From: Linderina pennispora
Taxonomy: Eukaryota > Kickxellomycota > Kickxellomycetes > Kickxellales > Kickxellaceae
Reading direction: 5' to 3'
Assembly (NCBI RefSeq): GCF_002104995.1
Contig: NW_024468268.1
Coordinates: 118,613 to 182,612, forward strand
DNA length: 64,000 bases
Shown here: positions 10,510 through 20,898 of the stretch, in pieces
How positions within the stretch are numbered: the stretch's first letter is position 1
How the letters are laid out: every line of letters starts with the position of its first letter
Notes under the pieces: model-generated
Told to the model about the DNA's origin: nothing
What the model saw: only the letters and a program-made list of their open reading frames with translations
Database searches by the model: none
Position numbers and translations under genes: made by a program

Positions 10510-11506
10510 TCAAGGACGTCAGGCTCTTGAGCAGCTCTGGTGTTCCCTGAGTAATCAGCCGTAATCGTCATTCCTCAGCCGATTCGAACCCGATCACCAG
10601 CAGCAGTAAAACTTTTTTGATCTGTTTGGGGAGCTACGGGTCGCACCAATGACTACAATTCCAATACAAAAATCCCAGCAGGACAAATAGCTCAGCGCCT
10701 TAGGGCGACTGGGCCGTACTCACCTGGGCCTACCGGGTTCGAGTATCGGTGTGTCCGGCTATTCCGACAATGAAAATATTTGCGCTATTACATGTGATCC
10801 AACTAGCAAGCGGGGTCTATGGTTCCTACTCATAGGATGAACATGGCGTTCTGAGTCGTTTTTTTGCACCTTTTGTGCTGGAATTTTCGCGCTTTTAACA
10901 AAGTGCCTGAAGGTGGATATGGCGAGAGAATTAGCAAAATGAGATCTATGTTGCTGTGATCTGCTGCTGTATGATACTTTATCTTCAAGATTTATTGCCT
11001 GGAGTGTGTGAGAGGCTATGCCAGGGTAAAATCCTAAGTGTTTGTGGATGTTCATGTCGAAATAGAGCAGCTGGCATGCATACCAGTACTTTCATTGTAA
11101 TAGATCAGTGGTGCCCAAGCCAAATATCCAAATGTGACTGCTTGTCAAAAGCAATATGAAAGTTAAGACAGGACAGGGATGCAATGATGAGTATATGGAG
11201 AACCGCATATCCATTTTCTTTTCGGTATGTATATTGGCTGGGTATAGCACTCTAAACAGGGATGTAGTTGTGGTGTGTGCTGTTTCAGATATGTAATACG
11301 CTGGAAGTGGGAAACGTGACAGACTGATGATGAGCCGAAACAAGTCGCCATCTGGACGAGCCACGGCTCGCATTCAGGGGTGACGATGTCACCCATCACC
11401 GAGCCCATGCAGGATTCTCCGCGCTACCGCGAAAGCGAGGCTCTTTCGTGCTGTCAGTGCAAATCCAACATTCTACACCCTCTCCATTTACATTCTACCA
11501 GTAAAG
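10510..11506. other. Intergenic region with tRNA-like relic
   Basis: About 1 kb without a convincing gene. It holds the tRNA-like segment at 10681-10756 and, at about 10592-10603, the reverse complement of a B-box-like GGGTTCGAATC. The remainder up to the VPS3-like start shows no coding character on either strand. Confidence 0.4.
10681..10756 (+). tRNA. Degenerate tRNA-like sequence (pseudo-tRNA or SINE head)
   Basis: 76 nt that begin GGACAAA and end TGTGTCC, able to form an acceptor stem with one mismatch. TAGCTCAGCGC fits a pol III A box in 10 of 11 positions and GGTTCGAGTAT resembles a B box. GCTC can pair with GGGC as a D-stem. No proper anticodon stem forms, and the T-stem has a G-A mismatch. 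So it is tRNA-derived but probably not a working tRNA. Confidence 0.35.
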
Positions 11507-14500
11507 ATGGACACGACGAATGCCAAGGCGCAGTACCTCTTACAGACACTGGCAATTGGAATTCAGCTCGATGAGCACAGCAGCTCGGGACCAGCAGGCG
11601 GGCGGCCACGGAAGCAGAGCCTGTCACAACGACTCGGGTTCCAACAGCCGCAAGCAGAGCAAGCACCACAGAAGCCTAAGCTGTCACCTGCAGAGAAAGG
11701 CAAAGGCAGAGGCAAAGAGCCAGACGTTGGTGAGTCCGACGAGCAGCAAGCAGACAAGCAGTCAGGCAGTCCGCCAGCAGAGAATGCTGGTGCAGCAGCA
11801 ATTGCCGACCTTCTTGGTGACAAGCCTGCGTCGCCAGCACCCTCAGTGAGCTCACAGATGCAGAAGCAGCGTATGGCCAAGATCGAGTGTGCCGAGATGG
11901 TGGGCGGCGACCTGTACGTGGGCACCAACGACGGACGCATCGTGCACTATGCGATCGACACGCCGGTCATTGGCTCGGGTGAAGTGCCAGAGAACTTCCG
12001 TGTGAATAGCGTTGACCTGAAGATGGGTGGCAAGCGTGTCGAGCATATCATTGCGTTTCCTGGTATGTGTCGGTTGGTAGTTCTGTGCAGCTCGACGGTC
12101 TTGTTTTACTCGCTGCCTGAGTTGCGGCCGGTGCCATCGATGGGCAGAGTGAAGGGTGTTTCGTGTATCGCGTTTGATGAGCGCGCGGATCGGTCATCGG
12201 CAACGACGGTGATTCTGTGCGTGGCGAGGATGCGCAGCATTCAGATGTACCGTATGGCGTCAGAGCTCAGACTGGAGCAGGAGGTGGGGATAGATAGCAG
12301 CGTAGCCAGCATATGCCAGTATGGAAACTATGTGTGCCTGGCGGATACAGAGACATACAAAATTCTGGACTTGGCCAAAATCCGAGCCACATCGGTGGAG
12401 AATGGGCAGCTGGTACTCTTGCCTACAACACAGCCGTACAAGGACGAGAAGACAGGGAGGATTGTGCGTCCACCTCGGCCGCGTACGCTGGTGGTTGGTC
12501 CCAACGAGTTCATGTTCCTGACATCGTCTGGGGATGAGACGACGTTGGGTGTCATTATTACAGCCATGGGCGAGGCGCTGCGGGGAACCCTGCAGTTTAC
12601 CACATACCCGAAATCCATCATATACGACGATCCGAATGTGATTGCGATATTCGGCAACGGTGTGGTCGAGGTATATGACACGCGGCGGCAAGAGCAGACA
12701 CTGACACAGAAGCTGTTTGCGGAGCCCGAGAGTGACATTCCAAACAGCAGCCGGCCACGCAAGGTCTGCACTGTGGCAAGCACGCTGCTGTGCACCAATG
12801 TCTCGCGGGCTGAGGTCATCGATGGCTCGGCAGCTGGGGTGCGAGTGACGTCGCCTGATCTTGATGCCAGCAGTTTGTTCCGGGCTGAGCATAAACACTC
12901 GGAAAGCGAGATGGACACAAAGCCTTGGACCGCAGCACTGGCGCAGTCGCAGCATATGGACCGCGAGATGCTGGGTGATAACAGCGTGTCGGCAGCACAT
13001 GGAACCGCGGGAAAGGCGCTGAGTCGGTTCACCAATGCAACAATACTGGTGTGTGCACAGGATTCCGTATATACACTGGCCAACTTGCCGGAACTGGTGC
13101 GCGTGGACAGGCTGCTGGACGATCAAAAGGTCGAGGCAGCATTGTTGCTGGCCGACAAGGCGCTAGCGTCTGATACCTCGCTTAACGCAAAGATGGACGA
13201 AGTCGCATACTGCTTCCAGAAAGCCGGCGCAGTCTGTTTGAAGAATATGCTTCTGGATGACGCCCTGCAACACTTCCGTCGCGGGAGCCTGGATCCACGC
13301 GCTTTATTGCATCTGTTTCCCGAATATGTTGACTATCTAGGGACATTGCTGATTCCATTTGGCCGAATCCCGATGGCCGCTGGCCTACGCGATGTGTTCT
13401 ATGCGATCGGTGATGTCGACAGGCTAGTCGAAGTCGGTGCGCGGCAGATGGCTGGTGAGAGTGAGGACCAGCTAGAACTGTTGAAGCAGACCCTGAAGGA
13501 CAATGCTCGAGAGATGCTGGAGCGGTACCTTGAGTACGCGCGCCTTCAGATGTCGCTACCCGAGCAACCATTTGCGCCCGACTCTGTCCCTGTTATTGAC
13601 ACCGTGCTAGCACGGATATATGCCGAGAGCTCGCAGCACGACAAACTGAGCTCCATGATCATGGCATCTGACAATAACATTGTCGAGGACTTTGCTCGCG
13701 ACTATTTTCTGCAGACACATCGGTACTACTACTGCAGCCTGTTCAAGAAGGCGCGTAAGGACACACAGGGCGTCCTGGATGTATGGCGGAAACTGCTTAC
13801 TGGTGAATGGGAGGATGAGCAGTTTGGTGGGCTGGCCGAGTATCTGGAGTATATCCAGGTGGTCAACAACCAGCGTGTTCTGCTTGACGAGTACTACTGG
13901 CTGGTCAGCTTCGATATTGGCACGTCGCTACAGGTCTTGATGTACCTGACGGACGAGTCGGTTGCGTCCATTGATGCCGACAAGGTCATCAAGGAAATCG
14001 AGCCATACGGGGACGAGCCGCTGCGCGCTTTCATTGAGCGGCTGATTGGTGCCAAGCATGCGAGGGCCAAGCACTATATGACGTATCTAGTCAAGGTGTA
14101 TGTGCGCCAGCTGCGTGATTTCTACCTGGGTGATGGGGAGGAGGCAAGGCACAGCCTGAAGCAGCTGATGGATGACTACCGCTGCGCGCAAGCCGATGAT
14201 CTGTCGCTGACATTCCGTGCATATCTCGAGTCCGTCTGCAACCAGGATGCTGGCACCAGCTTGCGGTCACAATTGCTAGCCATCCTGTGTGCCCGACCGC
14301 TGTCGTACGACCCAGGTGAGGTTCTCGACTGCGTTGAGCAGGAAGCCAAGCCGTTGTTGCTGGCTGAGCGAGCGGTCTTGCTGGTGATCTTGGATCGCAC
14401 AAACGAGGCCATCGATGTTTTGGTCAAAGAGCTTCAGGACTATGCTGAGGCTGAGATACTGCTCCTGCGTCCGTCGTTGCAGAAATCACTGGCGCAGATG

Positions 14501-15040
14501 TGCCAGGCGCACAGGGATTTAGGCGAGGATTCCGATGGCGATCAGGACGGATACTGGCTGCTCCACCAGCAGACAGCTACCAGCATCGCTGACGAGCTGC
14601 GCACACTAGCACTGGGCACTAGCGTGGATCCTGATAACGTGCGCAAGCTAGTCAGTATGTATATTGCGCTGGGCGAAGCAGACGATGAAACGGCGGCCCG
14701 CCTCGTTTCCGGACTGCTGGCAAGGTACGGCCAGTTCGTAGACATGGATGTTCTGGAACAGGTGCCTGATAGCTGGCAGTTTTCGGTTATCGAGAAATTT
14801 GTTGTGAGCAAGTTCCAGAAGCTGGCGCATGGTGCACAGACGAGCAAAGTCGAGCGCAGTGTGCGCCAGTCGCTTGAGTTCCAGTCGAGGGTTGAGGCCA
14901 TGGAGAGCAGCAAGAATCATGGCCCAGTTGTGCTGGATTATACGCAGACATGTGCAAAGTGTGGCAAGCTGCTGGGATCGTCGGCGTTTGCACTCATACC
15001 CGAGTCCAACGATATTCTGCACTTGACATGCTTGGGGTAG
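11507..15040 (+). CDS. VPS3: CORVET/HOPS tethering subunit, VPS3/TGFBRAP1-like
   Basis: A 1177-residue uninterrupted ORF. Residues 1-115 are low-complexity and polar. A citron-homology (CNH) beta-propeller follows, starting KIECAEMVGGDLYVGTNDG and including a segment LVVGPNEFMFLT. A long alpha-solenoid then runs to the C-terminus (LLDDALQHFRRGSLDPRALL is like the Vps39 domain 1 region). The end has CAKCGKLLGSSAFA and a final HLTC, a C-terminal zinc-binding motif of the Vps39/TRAP1 type. Proteins of this form bridge Rab5/Vps21 on endosomes (VPS3) or Rab7 on vacuoles (VPS39/VAM6). The CNH and solenoid pattern looks closer to TGFBRAP1/VPS3, but VPS39 cannot be excluded. A Rab5 gene lies about 9 kb downstream. 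Confidence 0.75.
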   Translation: MDTTNAKAQYLLQTLAIGIQLDEHSSSGPAGGRPRKQSLSQRLGFQQPQAEQAPQKPKLSPAEKGKGRGKEPDVGESDEQQADKQSGSPPAENAGAAAIADLLGDKPASPAPSVSSQMQKQRMAKIECAEMVGGDLYVGTNDGRIVHYAIDTPVIGSGEVPENFRVNSVDLKMGGKRVEHIIAFPGMCRLVVLCSSTVLFYSLPELRPVPSMGRVKGVSCIAFDERADRSSATTVILCVARMRSIQMYRMASELRLEQEVGIDSSVASICQYGNYVCLADTETYKILDLAKIRATSVENGQLVLLPTTQPYKDEKTGRIVRPPRPRTLVVGPNEFMFLTSSGDETTLGVIITAMGEALRGTLQFTTYPKSIIYDDPNVIAIFGNGVVEVYDTRRQEQTLTQKLFAEPESDIPNSSRPRKVCTVASTLLCTNVSRAEVIDGSAAGVRVTSPDLDASSLFRAEHKHSESEMDTKPWTAALAQSQHMDREMLGDNSVSAAHGTAGKALSRFTNATILVCAQDSVYTLANLPELVRVDRLLDDQKVEAALLLADKALASDTSLNAKMDEVAYCFQKAGAVCLKNMLLDDALQHFRRGSLDPRALLHLFPEYVDYLGTLLIPFGRIPMAAGLRDVFYAIGDVDRLVEVGARQMAGESEDQLELLKQTLKDNAREMLERYLEYARLQMSLPEQPFAPDSVPVIDTVLARIYAESSQHDKLSSMIMASDNNIVEDFARDYFLQTHRYYYCSLFKKARKDTQGVLDVWRKLLTGEWEDEQFGGLAEYLEYIQVVNNQRVLLDEYYWLVSFDIGTSLQVLMYLTDESVASIDADKVIKEIEPYGDEPLRAFIERLIGAKHARAKHYMTYLVKVYVRQLRDFYLGDGEEARHSLKQLMDDYRCAQADDLSLTFRAYLESVCNQDAGTSLRSQLLAILCARPLSYDPGEVLDCVEQEAKPLLLAERAVLLVILDRTNEAIDVLVKELQDYAEAEILLLRPSLQKSLAQMCQAHRDLGEDSDGDQDGYWLLHQQTATSIADELRTLALGTSVDPDNVRKLVSMYIALGEADDETAARLVSGLLARYGQFVDMDVLEQVPDSWQFSVIEKFVVSKFQKLAHGAQTSKVERSVRQSLEFQSRVEAMESSKNHGPVVLDYTQTCAKCGKLLGSSAFALIPESNDILHLTCLG

Positions 15041-15643
15041 TCGGTGCCATACGTACATGTCAACGTCTTGTACAAAGTAGTATTCCAGTAGATTACAGAA
15101 TTCTTGAGCCGAGTGATGCGGGCAGCTCCACTTTAGAACATATCTCTGCCATGGATCCACTGCTAGTGAGGCTCAGGCAGCTACAAGGGCGTGTGTAGAT
15201 GTAGCATTCACAAAGCAGCACGCTGCCAAATAGAGGCTCAGCCATTGGTGAGCTACACAGTCCAGAGTGTGCTGGCTCTTAGCCTCACTCCAGCACCAGC
15301 GTTGAACATGCTACATAGCTACCTATTCACATTTTCCCATGCTGGTCTGCGTGATCCTCCTGGTGGTGCGTCCCAGACCTTCCTGTGCCGACAGAGCAGA
15401 GCTCCTAAAATATTTAAATCTCCGCGAAGGCTGGTAGTTCCTTATGTTCCGTCTGCATGGTTTGCTCCTGTCGTGCAGAACAGATAAGACGGAGTCATAG
15501 GCCACCACGGCAAATGGACATTTGCTCATTCTTCCCCTTCTCCCTCTCTCCTGACTATTTATGGTCCTGTCCTATATCTTTTGCTCCTTCCCTATACCTT
15601 TGCTTGTCTGGCTTTTATACATTTTCTTTATACAGCTTATGCC
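15041..15643. other. Intergenic region
   Basis: About 600 nt holding the VPS3-like 3' end and the promoter or leader of the next gene. It becomes pyrimidine-rich from 15530 on, as is common for fungal leaders. No gene recognised. Confidence 0.4.
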
Positions 15644-17068
15644 ATGGTTCCTTCAAACTACCTGCACCTTTGCAGCAGCGACATACTGCGCTTAGTCGTT
15701 TCCAGGCTTCTGGAGTCTCTCGACAGGCAGTACCACAGTGACCCAATCGAGGGAGTCCGCCAGCTGACACAGTGTTTGGCAGCATCTCACCTTTTGCGTG
15801 AGCACATGTTGCCAGTCTTCAGCACAGCCATCTGCATAGATCTGTCTCTAAGAGAAAGGTCACGCACCAACCTGCCCTTGCTGGCAGAGTACCATGGTAG
15901 AGGGGTTGCCCCCAGCCGGGTGCTGGTAAAGATTCGATCCAACATTGAGCGCTTGTGCGAGGAACTGGAGGAAGCAGGGCTGGGTAGTTGCCCATGGCCA
16001 TCAGTAACAATGTGCACGCTCTACGGGTGCGACGCGAACAGCCGACTGGAGTTGGCTGGATTGGCAGTGTCCGATCTGGAATTTCAGCGGTATCTGGGTA
16101 CAGTTTTGCCAAACCTGACAGATATCTCGAGCATTGGGGTGCAGAGCGTGTTTCCAAATTTGGTCCTGGCACAGCCGCATATGCGCGGCACAGCACACCA
16201 CGTCTGGGGCTGTCGTATTGCACATCAAGTGGAATTATCGCGACTGGTGTTGCGCCAGCCATTAATGGACAGAGGGCAAGCCAGTCAGTTGACAAAGCTG
16301 GTGGCTGCGTCGCTAGTATCTCTTGATTTGCACAACCTGCACCCATCAATTGGGCTGAGCCATCTATTCGCAATGACAGGGGCCAGGGAGCGTGTCGAGT
16401 TCCAGAATCTGAAGGACCTGCGGCTGCACTTTCGCTGGATTTCGTCACACCAGGCAATCAACTGCGGCGACGGATTCCGCGCACCGCTGTTTCCGAACCT
16501 GCAGACACTGGTCCTCGATCCATCCGAGTACGAGTTCACCGATTTCTTGCTGCTCTTCGCGCCCGCACCCATCTTCAGGCTGGAAATCAGCTACTCGGAA
16601 CGCAGCATGCAGTTCGACATCATGCCATTTGTCTCGTTGCGCCAACTGAATGTCGCTCTGCGCAGCGGCTACTCGGACCGCTACCCATACAACCCTGCTG
16701 AGTTCCTGAACTGGATCCTATCGTCGAATCCGCATCTAACAAGTCTCGAGGTGTCGTTTGCGCATATGCAGGTTGTGTCAGTTCCTGGTCGTATTAGGTG
16801 TAAGCGCCTTCGCCGGTTAAAGATTGCTCGAGCGTCGTTCCCAGTGAACCAAATCCTAGAAATACTGTCCGAGCTGACTGAACTGCAAGTGCTGTGCGTA
16901 TGCGTTCACGACAGCACTACTGGGCCGAAGAAAAGTCAATGCCTGGTTCCTTTAGACACCATGCTACAGTCCCTCGAGGTCACTGCTGTTCGTGCCGCTG
17001 CCTGTGCTGGGGTCACTCGGATAGCAAGCCGGATTCCGTCACTGGTCAGACTAGTCATGGATATTTGA
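15644..17068 (+). CDS. F-box/LRR-like protein of an expanded fungal family
   Basis: 474 residues from the ATG at 15644. An in-frame ATG at 15581 would add 21 hydrophobic residues that look like translated leader. The N-terminus (LHLCSSDILRLVVSRLL) has the hydrophobic pattern of a degenerate F-box. The rest consists of irregular leucine-rich strands (FPNLQTLVLDPSEYEF, NPHLTSLEVSF, CKRLRRLKIARASF), a typical LRR solenoid. Proteins of this type usually recruit substrates to SCF ubiquitin ligases, but the F-box is too diverged to be sure. The gene is convergent with the chitinase, 133 bp away. Confidence 0.55.
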   Translation: MVPSNYLHLCSSDILRLVVSRLLESLDRQYHSDPIEGVRQLTQCLAASHLLREHMLPVFSTAICIDLSLRERSRTNLPLLAEYHGRGVAPSRVLVKIRSNIERLCEELEEAGLGSCPWPSVTMCTLYGCDANSRLELAGLAVSDLEFQRYLGTVLPNLTDISSIGVQSVFPNLVLAQPHMRGTAHHVWGCRIAHQVELSRLVLRQPLMDRGQASQLTKLVAASLVSLDLHNLHPSIGLSHLFAMTGARERVEFQNLKDLRLHFRWISSHQAINCGDGFRAPLFPNLQTLVLDPSEYEFTDFLLLFAPAPIFRLEISYSERSMQFDIMPFVSLRQLNVALRSGYSDRYPYNPAEFLNWILSSNPHLTSLEVSFAHMQVVSVPGRIRCKRLRRLKIARASFPVNQILEILSELTELQVLCVCVHDSTTGPKKSQCLVPLDTMLQSLEVTAVRAAACAGVTRIASRIPSLVRLVMDI

Positions 17069-17201
17069 AGCTTTTGGCATCTCCTCAATGTGAATTGATT
17101 TTGATAGCTCCTACACAACAACGTCCAAAAATAGAAAATGCTTTTCATGACTACTGGGCAGGCATTTCCTCTGGTGTTGAGCTAGTGCCTGAGCCTGTTC
17201 C

Positions 17202-18245
17202 CTATGAAGAGGCCACTGCTGAAGAAGCTGGTGTTGAGGCACTGGCACCACAGTTCATGCTGGTCTTGACCCAGGTAGCGAGCTCCTGCACATATTCTCT
17301 GTTGCTCGAGTACCAAGACGCGTCCCAGAGCATGATTCCACCAAAAGTTGACGAGTAGTTCGAGTACAGCTGCATGATATCAGTCTTGAGTGTCGATAGC
17401 TTCAGATATCCGTTGCCAGCAGCAGCCGGTCCGGCGGGCAGGCCGATGTACACCTTGGAGTCGGGGGTTGGGTTCTTCTTCGCCAGTGCGTCCCAGCTCT
17501 TGTAGCCAAAGTTCCACTGGTTGTCGATGTTGGCCAGGTTGCACGGGTTGTTGTAGAACTGAACGTAGTTGTTGTCGATCCAGGCGTTCCGCAGAGTTGA
17601 ATCCAGGTTGTAGTCTGGGTAGGCGCACTGCGGAGCTGCCGAGATGACATACTGCTTCGAGGCGCTGGCAAAGTGGGTGCGCAGCTGCGAAATGAATCCA
17701 GCATACCCGGTGTGGTCGCCTGACTCGATATCAAGATCAACTCCGTCGAGCACAGCATTGCCCTATGGCCTGTAGTCGTGCGATCCGCCAAGGAACATGT
17801 TCCAGATAGTGTCTGCAAACGTCTTGCCATCAGCATCGCTTGCCAGACCGTAAGAGTAGATGCCGCCGCCGTCCAGCGAGAGCACAATCTTTATGCCCTT
17901 GGCCTGGCACGTCTTGATGTCGGCACCAATATCCGGGCATGTCACGGTGTTTGTGCCGTTGAATCTAGTCTCGCAGTGGCCGGCGTGGTTGAGGACTGGG
18001 AGGCCTGAAGTGTTGTAGTTTGTGACAAAGGAGAGGTTGATAATGTCGAAGGTGTCGCCTTGGCAGTACTTGGCGAGGTCCTGTTCCCAGTGGTCAGGGT
18101 CGTTGAGGTGGCTGCCACCCCAGCTGTTCTGGCCCCAGTAGGTAACAACGTTATTAGCGCAGGTCGAGCTGTAGGCGGCGGACGCAGCAGCAGCCAGGAC
18201 AGCCAGTGCTAGCAGGGTACAGTGACGTGGTTTAAAGAGGATCAT
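17202..18245 (-). CDS. Secreted GH18 class III chitinase with an in-frame TAG
   Basis: Hydrolyses beta-1,4 links in chitin, for wall remodelling or nutrition. It starts with a cleavable signal peptide (LLALAVLAAAASA) followed by the mature start CANNVVTYWGQNSWGG, typical of class III plant/fungal-type chitinases. The substrate-binding strand LSFVTNYN and IVLSLDGGG are present, as is the catalytic DxxDxDxE motif (LDGVDLDIE, about 17727-17753). A TAG codon at 17763-17765 falls in the same frame immediately before GNAVLDGVDLDIE, where family members carry an aromatic residue. One base change (TAC or TAT) would restore the ORF. No frame change is involved. The C-terminus is Ser/Ala/Thr-rich, without a visible chitin-binding module. 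It is either an error, a recent pseudogene or a readthrough gene. Confidence 0.85.
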
Positions 18246-18530
18246 GGGTTTATTCGGTGTGAATCTGTGGACAAGAAAGTGGGGCTAGCGCTTCTAGGCA
18301 ATGTACAGTTAGAAGAGGCATTGGCTTAACTACATTGCCGTATACGGGTTTGCCGGTACCCACAGTATTTGCAATATACGACAACACCATATAAACATGC
18401 CATTTGGCATAGGGAAAGTCCAGATCAGTATGCCTCGCCACAAACACGCATACAAACACAGCTTTTTGTGCGTTGGATGGATTGGGTGCTGTTTATAAAC
18501 AAGGCTATTTGGGCATTGCTCACCCATCTA

Positions 18531-20898
18531 TTAAAGGAAGGCCTCAAAGAGAAGGATTCCGAACGAGAAAGTGCCCTCGCCGAGCACAAACCCGCTGGCC
18601 AGAATAATAACCAGCATTCCAATCTTCCTGCGGTACAGCTGCTCCTCCGCCGCACTAAGTGCATGTGAGCGACGATTGCGTGCGACCAAAAGCTCGGTGA
18701 CCGCTGCAGCCGCAATTGCGCCGATCGCGCGCATAAGCGTGAAGTTCGGGGTGTTGTAAATACCGATGGCAAAGGCTATTCCGCTGGGCCACCACCGCTC
18801 AACAGTCAGGGTGCTGACAGTAAAGCGTCCGATCTGCCACGATCTTTTGCCCGACTTTGTAATCAGCAGTAGCAGAATGGGCAGCACAACAAAGATGGCA
18901 GAGAACACAGCAATGAACGGCCAGACGTGCGGCGGCAGTGGGCGGCCGTTGACTAGGCGCGCCATGTCTAGCCATACCTGGCCGGTGGGGACCGGGAACT
19001 GCGGGCCGGGGATCTCGTAGACACGGTTGTAGAGCTTGTAAGCGCCGGCGGAAACAAACACACTGAACACGCTGCCGATCATCTGGGCAACAAACTGCGC
19101 TCGCGGCGATGCATGCAGCAGATGCCCGGTCTTCAGATCCTGCATCAGATCGCCGGCCTGCTGAGCGCCTGCCTCGGCGATTCCACCAGCCACCAGATTG
19201 CCAATGATGTTTCCGGGCATGACGCCGGCAAAGATAACCTGCGAGACCTTGCCAATCCCCGAGACCGGGTTCAGGTCGGTCTCGCCCAGTGCGCGCACAC
19301 CGAGCACAGCCAAGGGCAGCGCCAAAAGGACAGCAATTAGCGTATCGTACATCGGAATGTTGAAGATTGCCTTGACAATGCCCATGCACAGCAGAGTCGA
19401 CGCCAAAAGGCCGCCCCAGATAACCCACCCGGGCACCAGGTACCGTGGGTCGACGTCCTCATCATCGGCATCATCGCCGGGCTGTGGACTATCTGCAGAC
19501 ATCACGGTCATCGGCTTGAACGTCTGCGCTTGGTCATTCTGCTCTGGGGTCGTCTGCTGGCTGCCTTCGCCTGCCACGCCGTAGCTGTTTCTCGGCGACC
19601 GGCTTCCATCCGGCTGCTCATCTCCGCCCACAGTCTCGTCAAGCAACCGCCTGCGCTCGCGCCTGCGGCCCATTGCTTGCTGGAAATGCTGGGCCCAGCG
19701 TCTGCATTCCTTCCACGTAATGAGGCTTAGGGAGACCACGCTCTCAGCGATCATGACCGCCAGCGATACCCACAAAATCCACCCGCGGCTGCCGTTCTTC
19801 CAGTCACCGACCGGTCCGGGTGCCCACCCTTCGGTCTTGGCAATCGGCGACAAAACGCCCCAGCCGACCAGGGCGCCGACCAGCATCCAGATGCACGTTG
19901 GCAGGCCCATAATGATCCCCTGGCCGGCGTAGCTGAGGGAGGGCGTCAGCGTCCACAGCCATTTGTTCTTTAGCGTTTTGCCAAATACGGGCAGGGCGGC
20001 CAGGATCGGATAGAAATGAGCAATCAGCGTATAGGCGCCAGACAGCAGGAACGAGGCCAGCAGAACCAGCAGCTTGATCACCCATTTGACATCAACCACC
20101 ACCTTGTTTAGCGTTGCTGGCTCCTCGGGCTCATCATTGGCGGTCTCGGGTGAAGCCGGCGGTCTGATTGTTGCTGCGGCGGTTGCGCAGCTGGCTCTCC
20201 GTCTCAATGAATCCGTGGCCATGGCCTTCCGGCAGCGCCCGCCGCCCATCCTCTTCCTCAAAAGTCGGATCCGGGCGATTGTGCAGAACACTGATCATTT
20301 GTGCTGTTGCAGTGCCCGATGGGAACCGGAGCTTCTCGCGAATAATCGTTTGTTTGCGTAGCGGCACTGCAAAGAACACGCCAAAGAAGGTCAGCGCCAG
20401 CCCCCACGCGCACAGTTGGCCGTAGCCGAGCTCGGTTTGCGCGCCATGCGTCTCGTCTGGATCCAGCTGCTTGATCGCCGGCAAAATCCCCACGAATCCA
20501 GCCGCCAGCGGCATCGTGGCTGTAGCAACAGCTGTGGTTTGCAGAACCACGTTCTCGGCAGGCCCGAATTTGACGTCCAGGACCTTGTCCAGCGCCTTGA
20601 AGACTGCAAAGCCGACCAGCGACGACTGCAGGCTCATCATCGAGATCCAGCCCGTCTGCAGCCCGAAATACATGTTGGAGAAGCACAGGATTGTGCCAAA
20701 CACAAGCCCGACTGCCACGGCTCGCCACGTAAAGTGTACTTGCGACTCGTCGACCGTGCGATAGCGGTGTCTGTCTGCATTCTGCTGCGCACCTTCGGGA
20801 TCTACATTGCCAACAATGTTAGCCTGCAGTCGCCTGACCTTTGCCCAGGTGTCACCGGGTGCTTGGAGCTCGATGGATTCGGAGACCTCTGCTTTCAT
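18531..20898 (-). CDS. OPT-family oligopeptide transporter, one frame break
   Basis: Proton-coupled importer of small peptides or metal-chelate complexes in the plasma membrane. The N-terminal frame (20898 down to about 20150) has the motif GLQTGWISMMSLQSSLVGF and several membrane helices. The second frame, to 18531, continues with many more helices, a charged cytosolic loop rich in Asp/Gln (around 19440-19640), and the conserved ISGIGKVSQ-like segment (SGIGKVSQVIFAGVMPGN). The frames overlap between about 20134 and 20200, in a hydrophilic linker, and differ by one extra base. The sum is about 785 residues, normal for fungal OPTs. Which peptide or siderophore is carried cannot be told. Confidence 0.85.

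Noticed and set aside
12260-13126. 288-codon open frame on the minus strand
   Set aside because: Shadow of the VPS3-like gene. No recognisable features.
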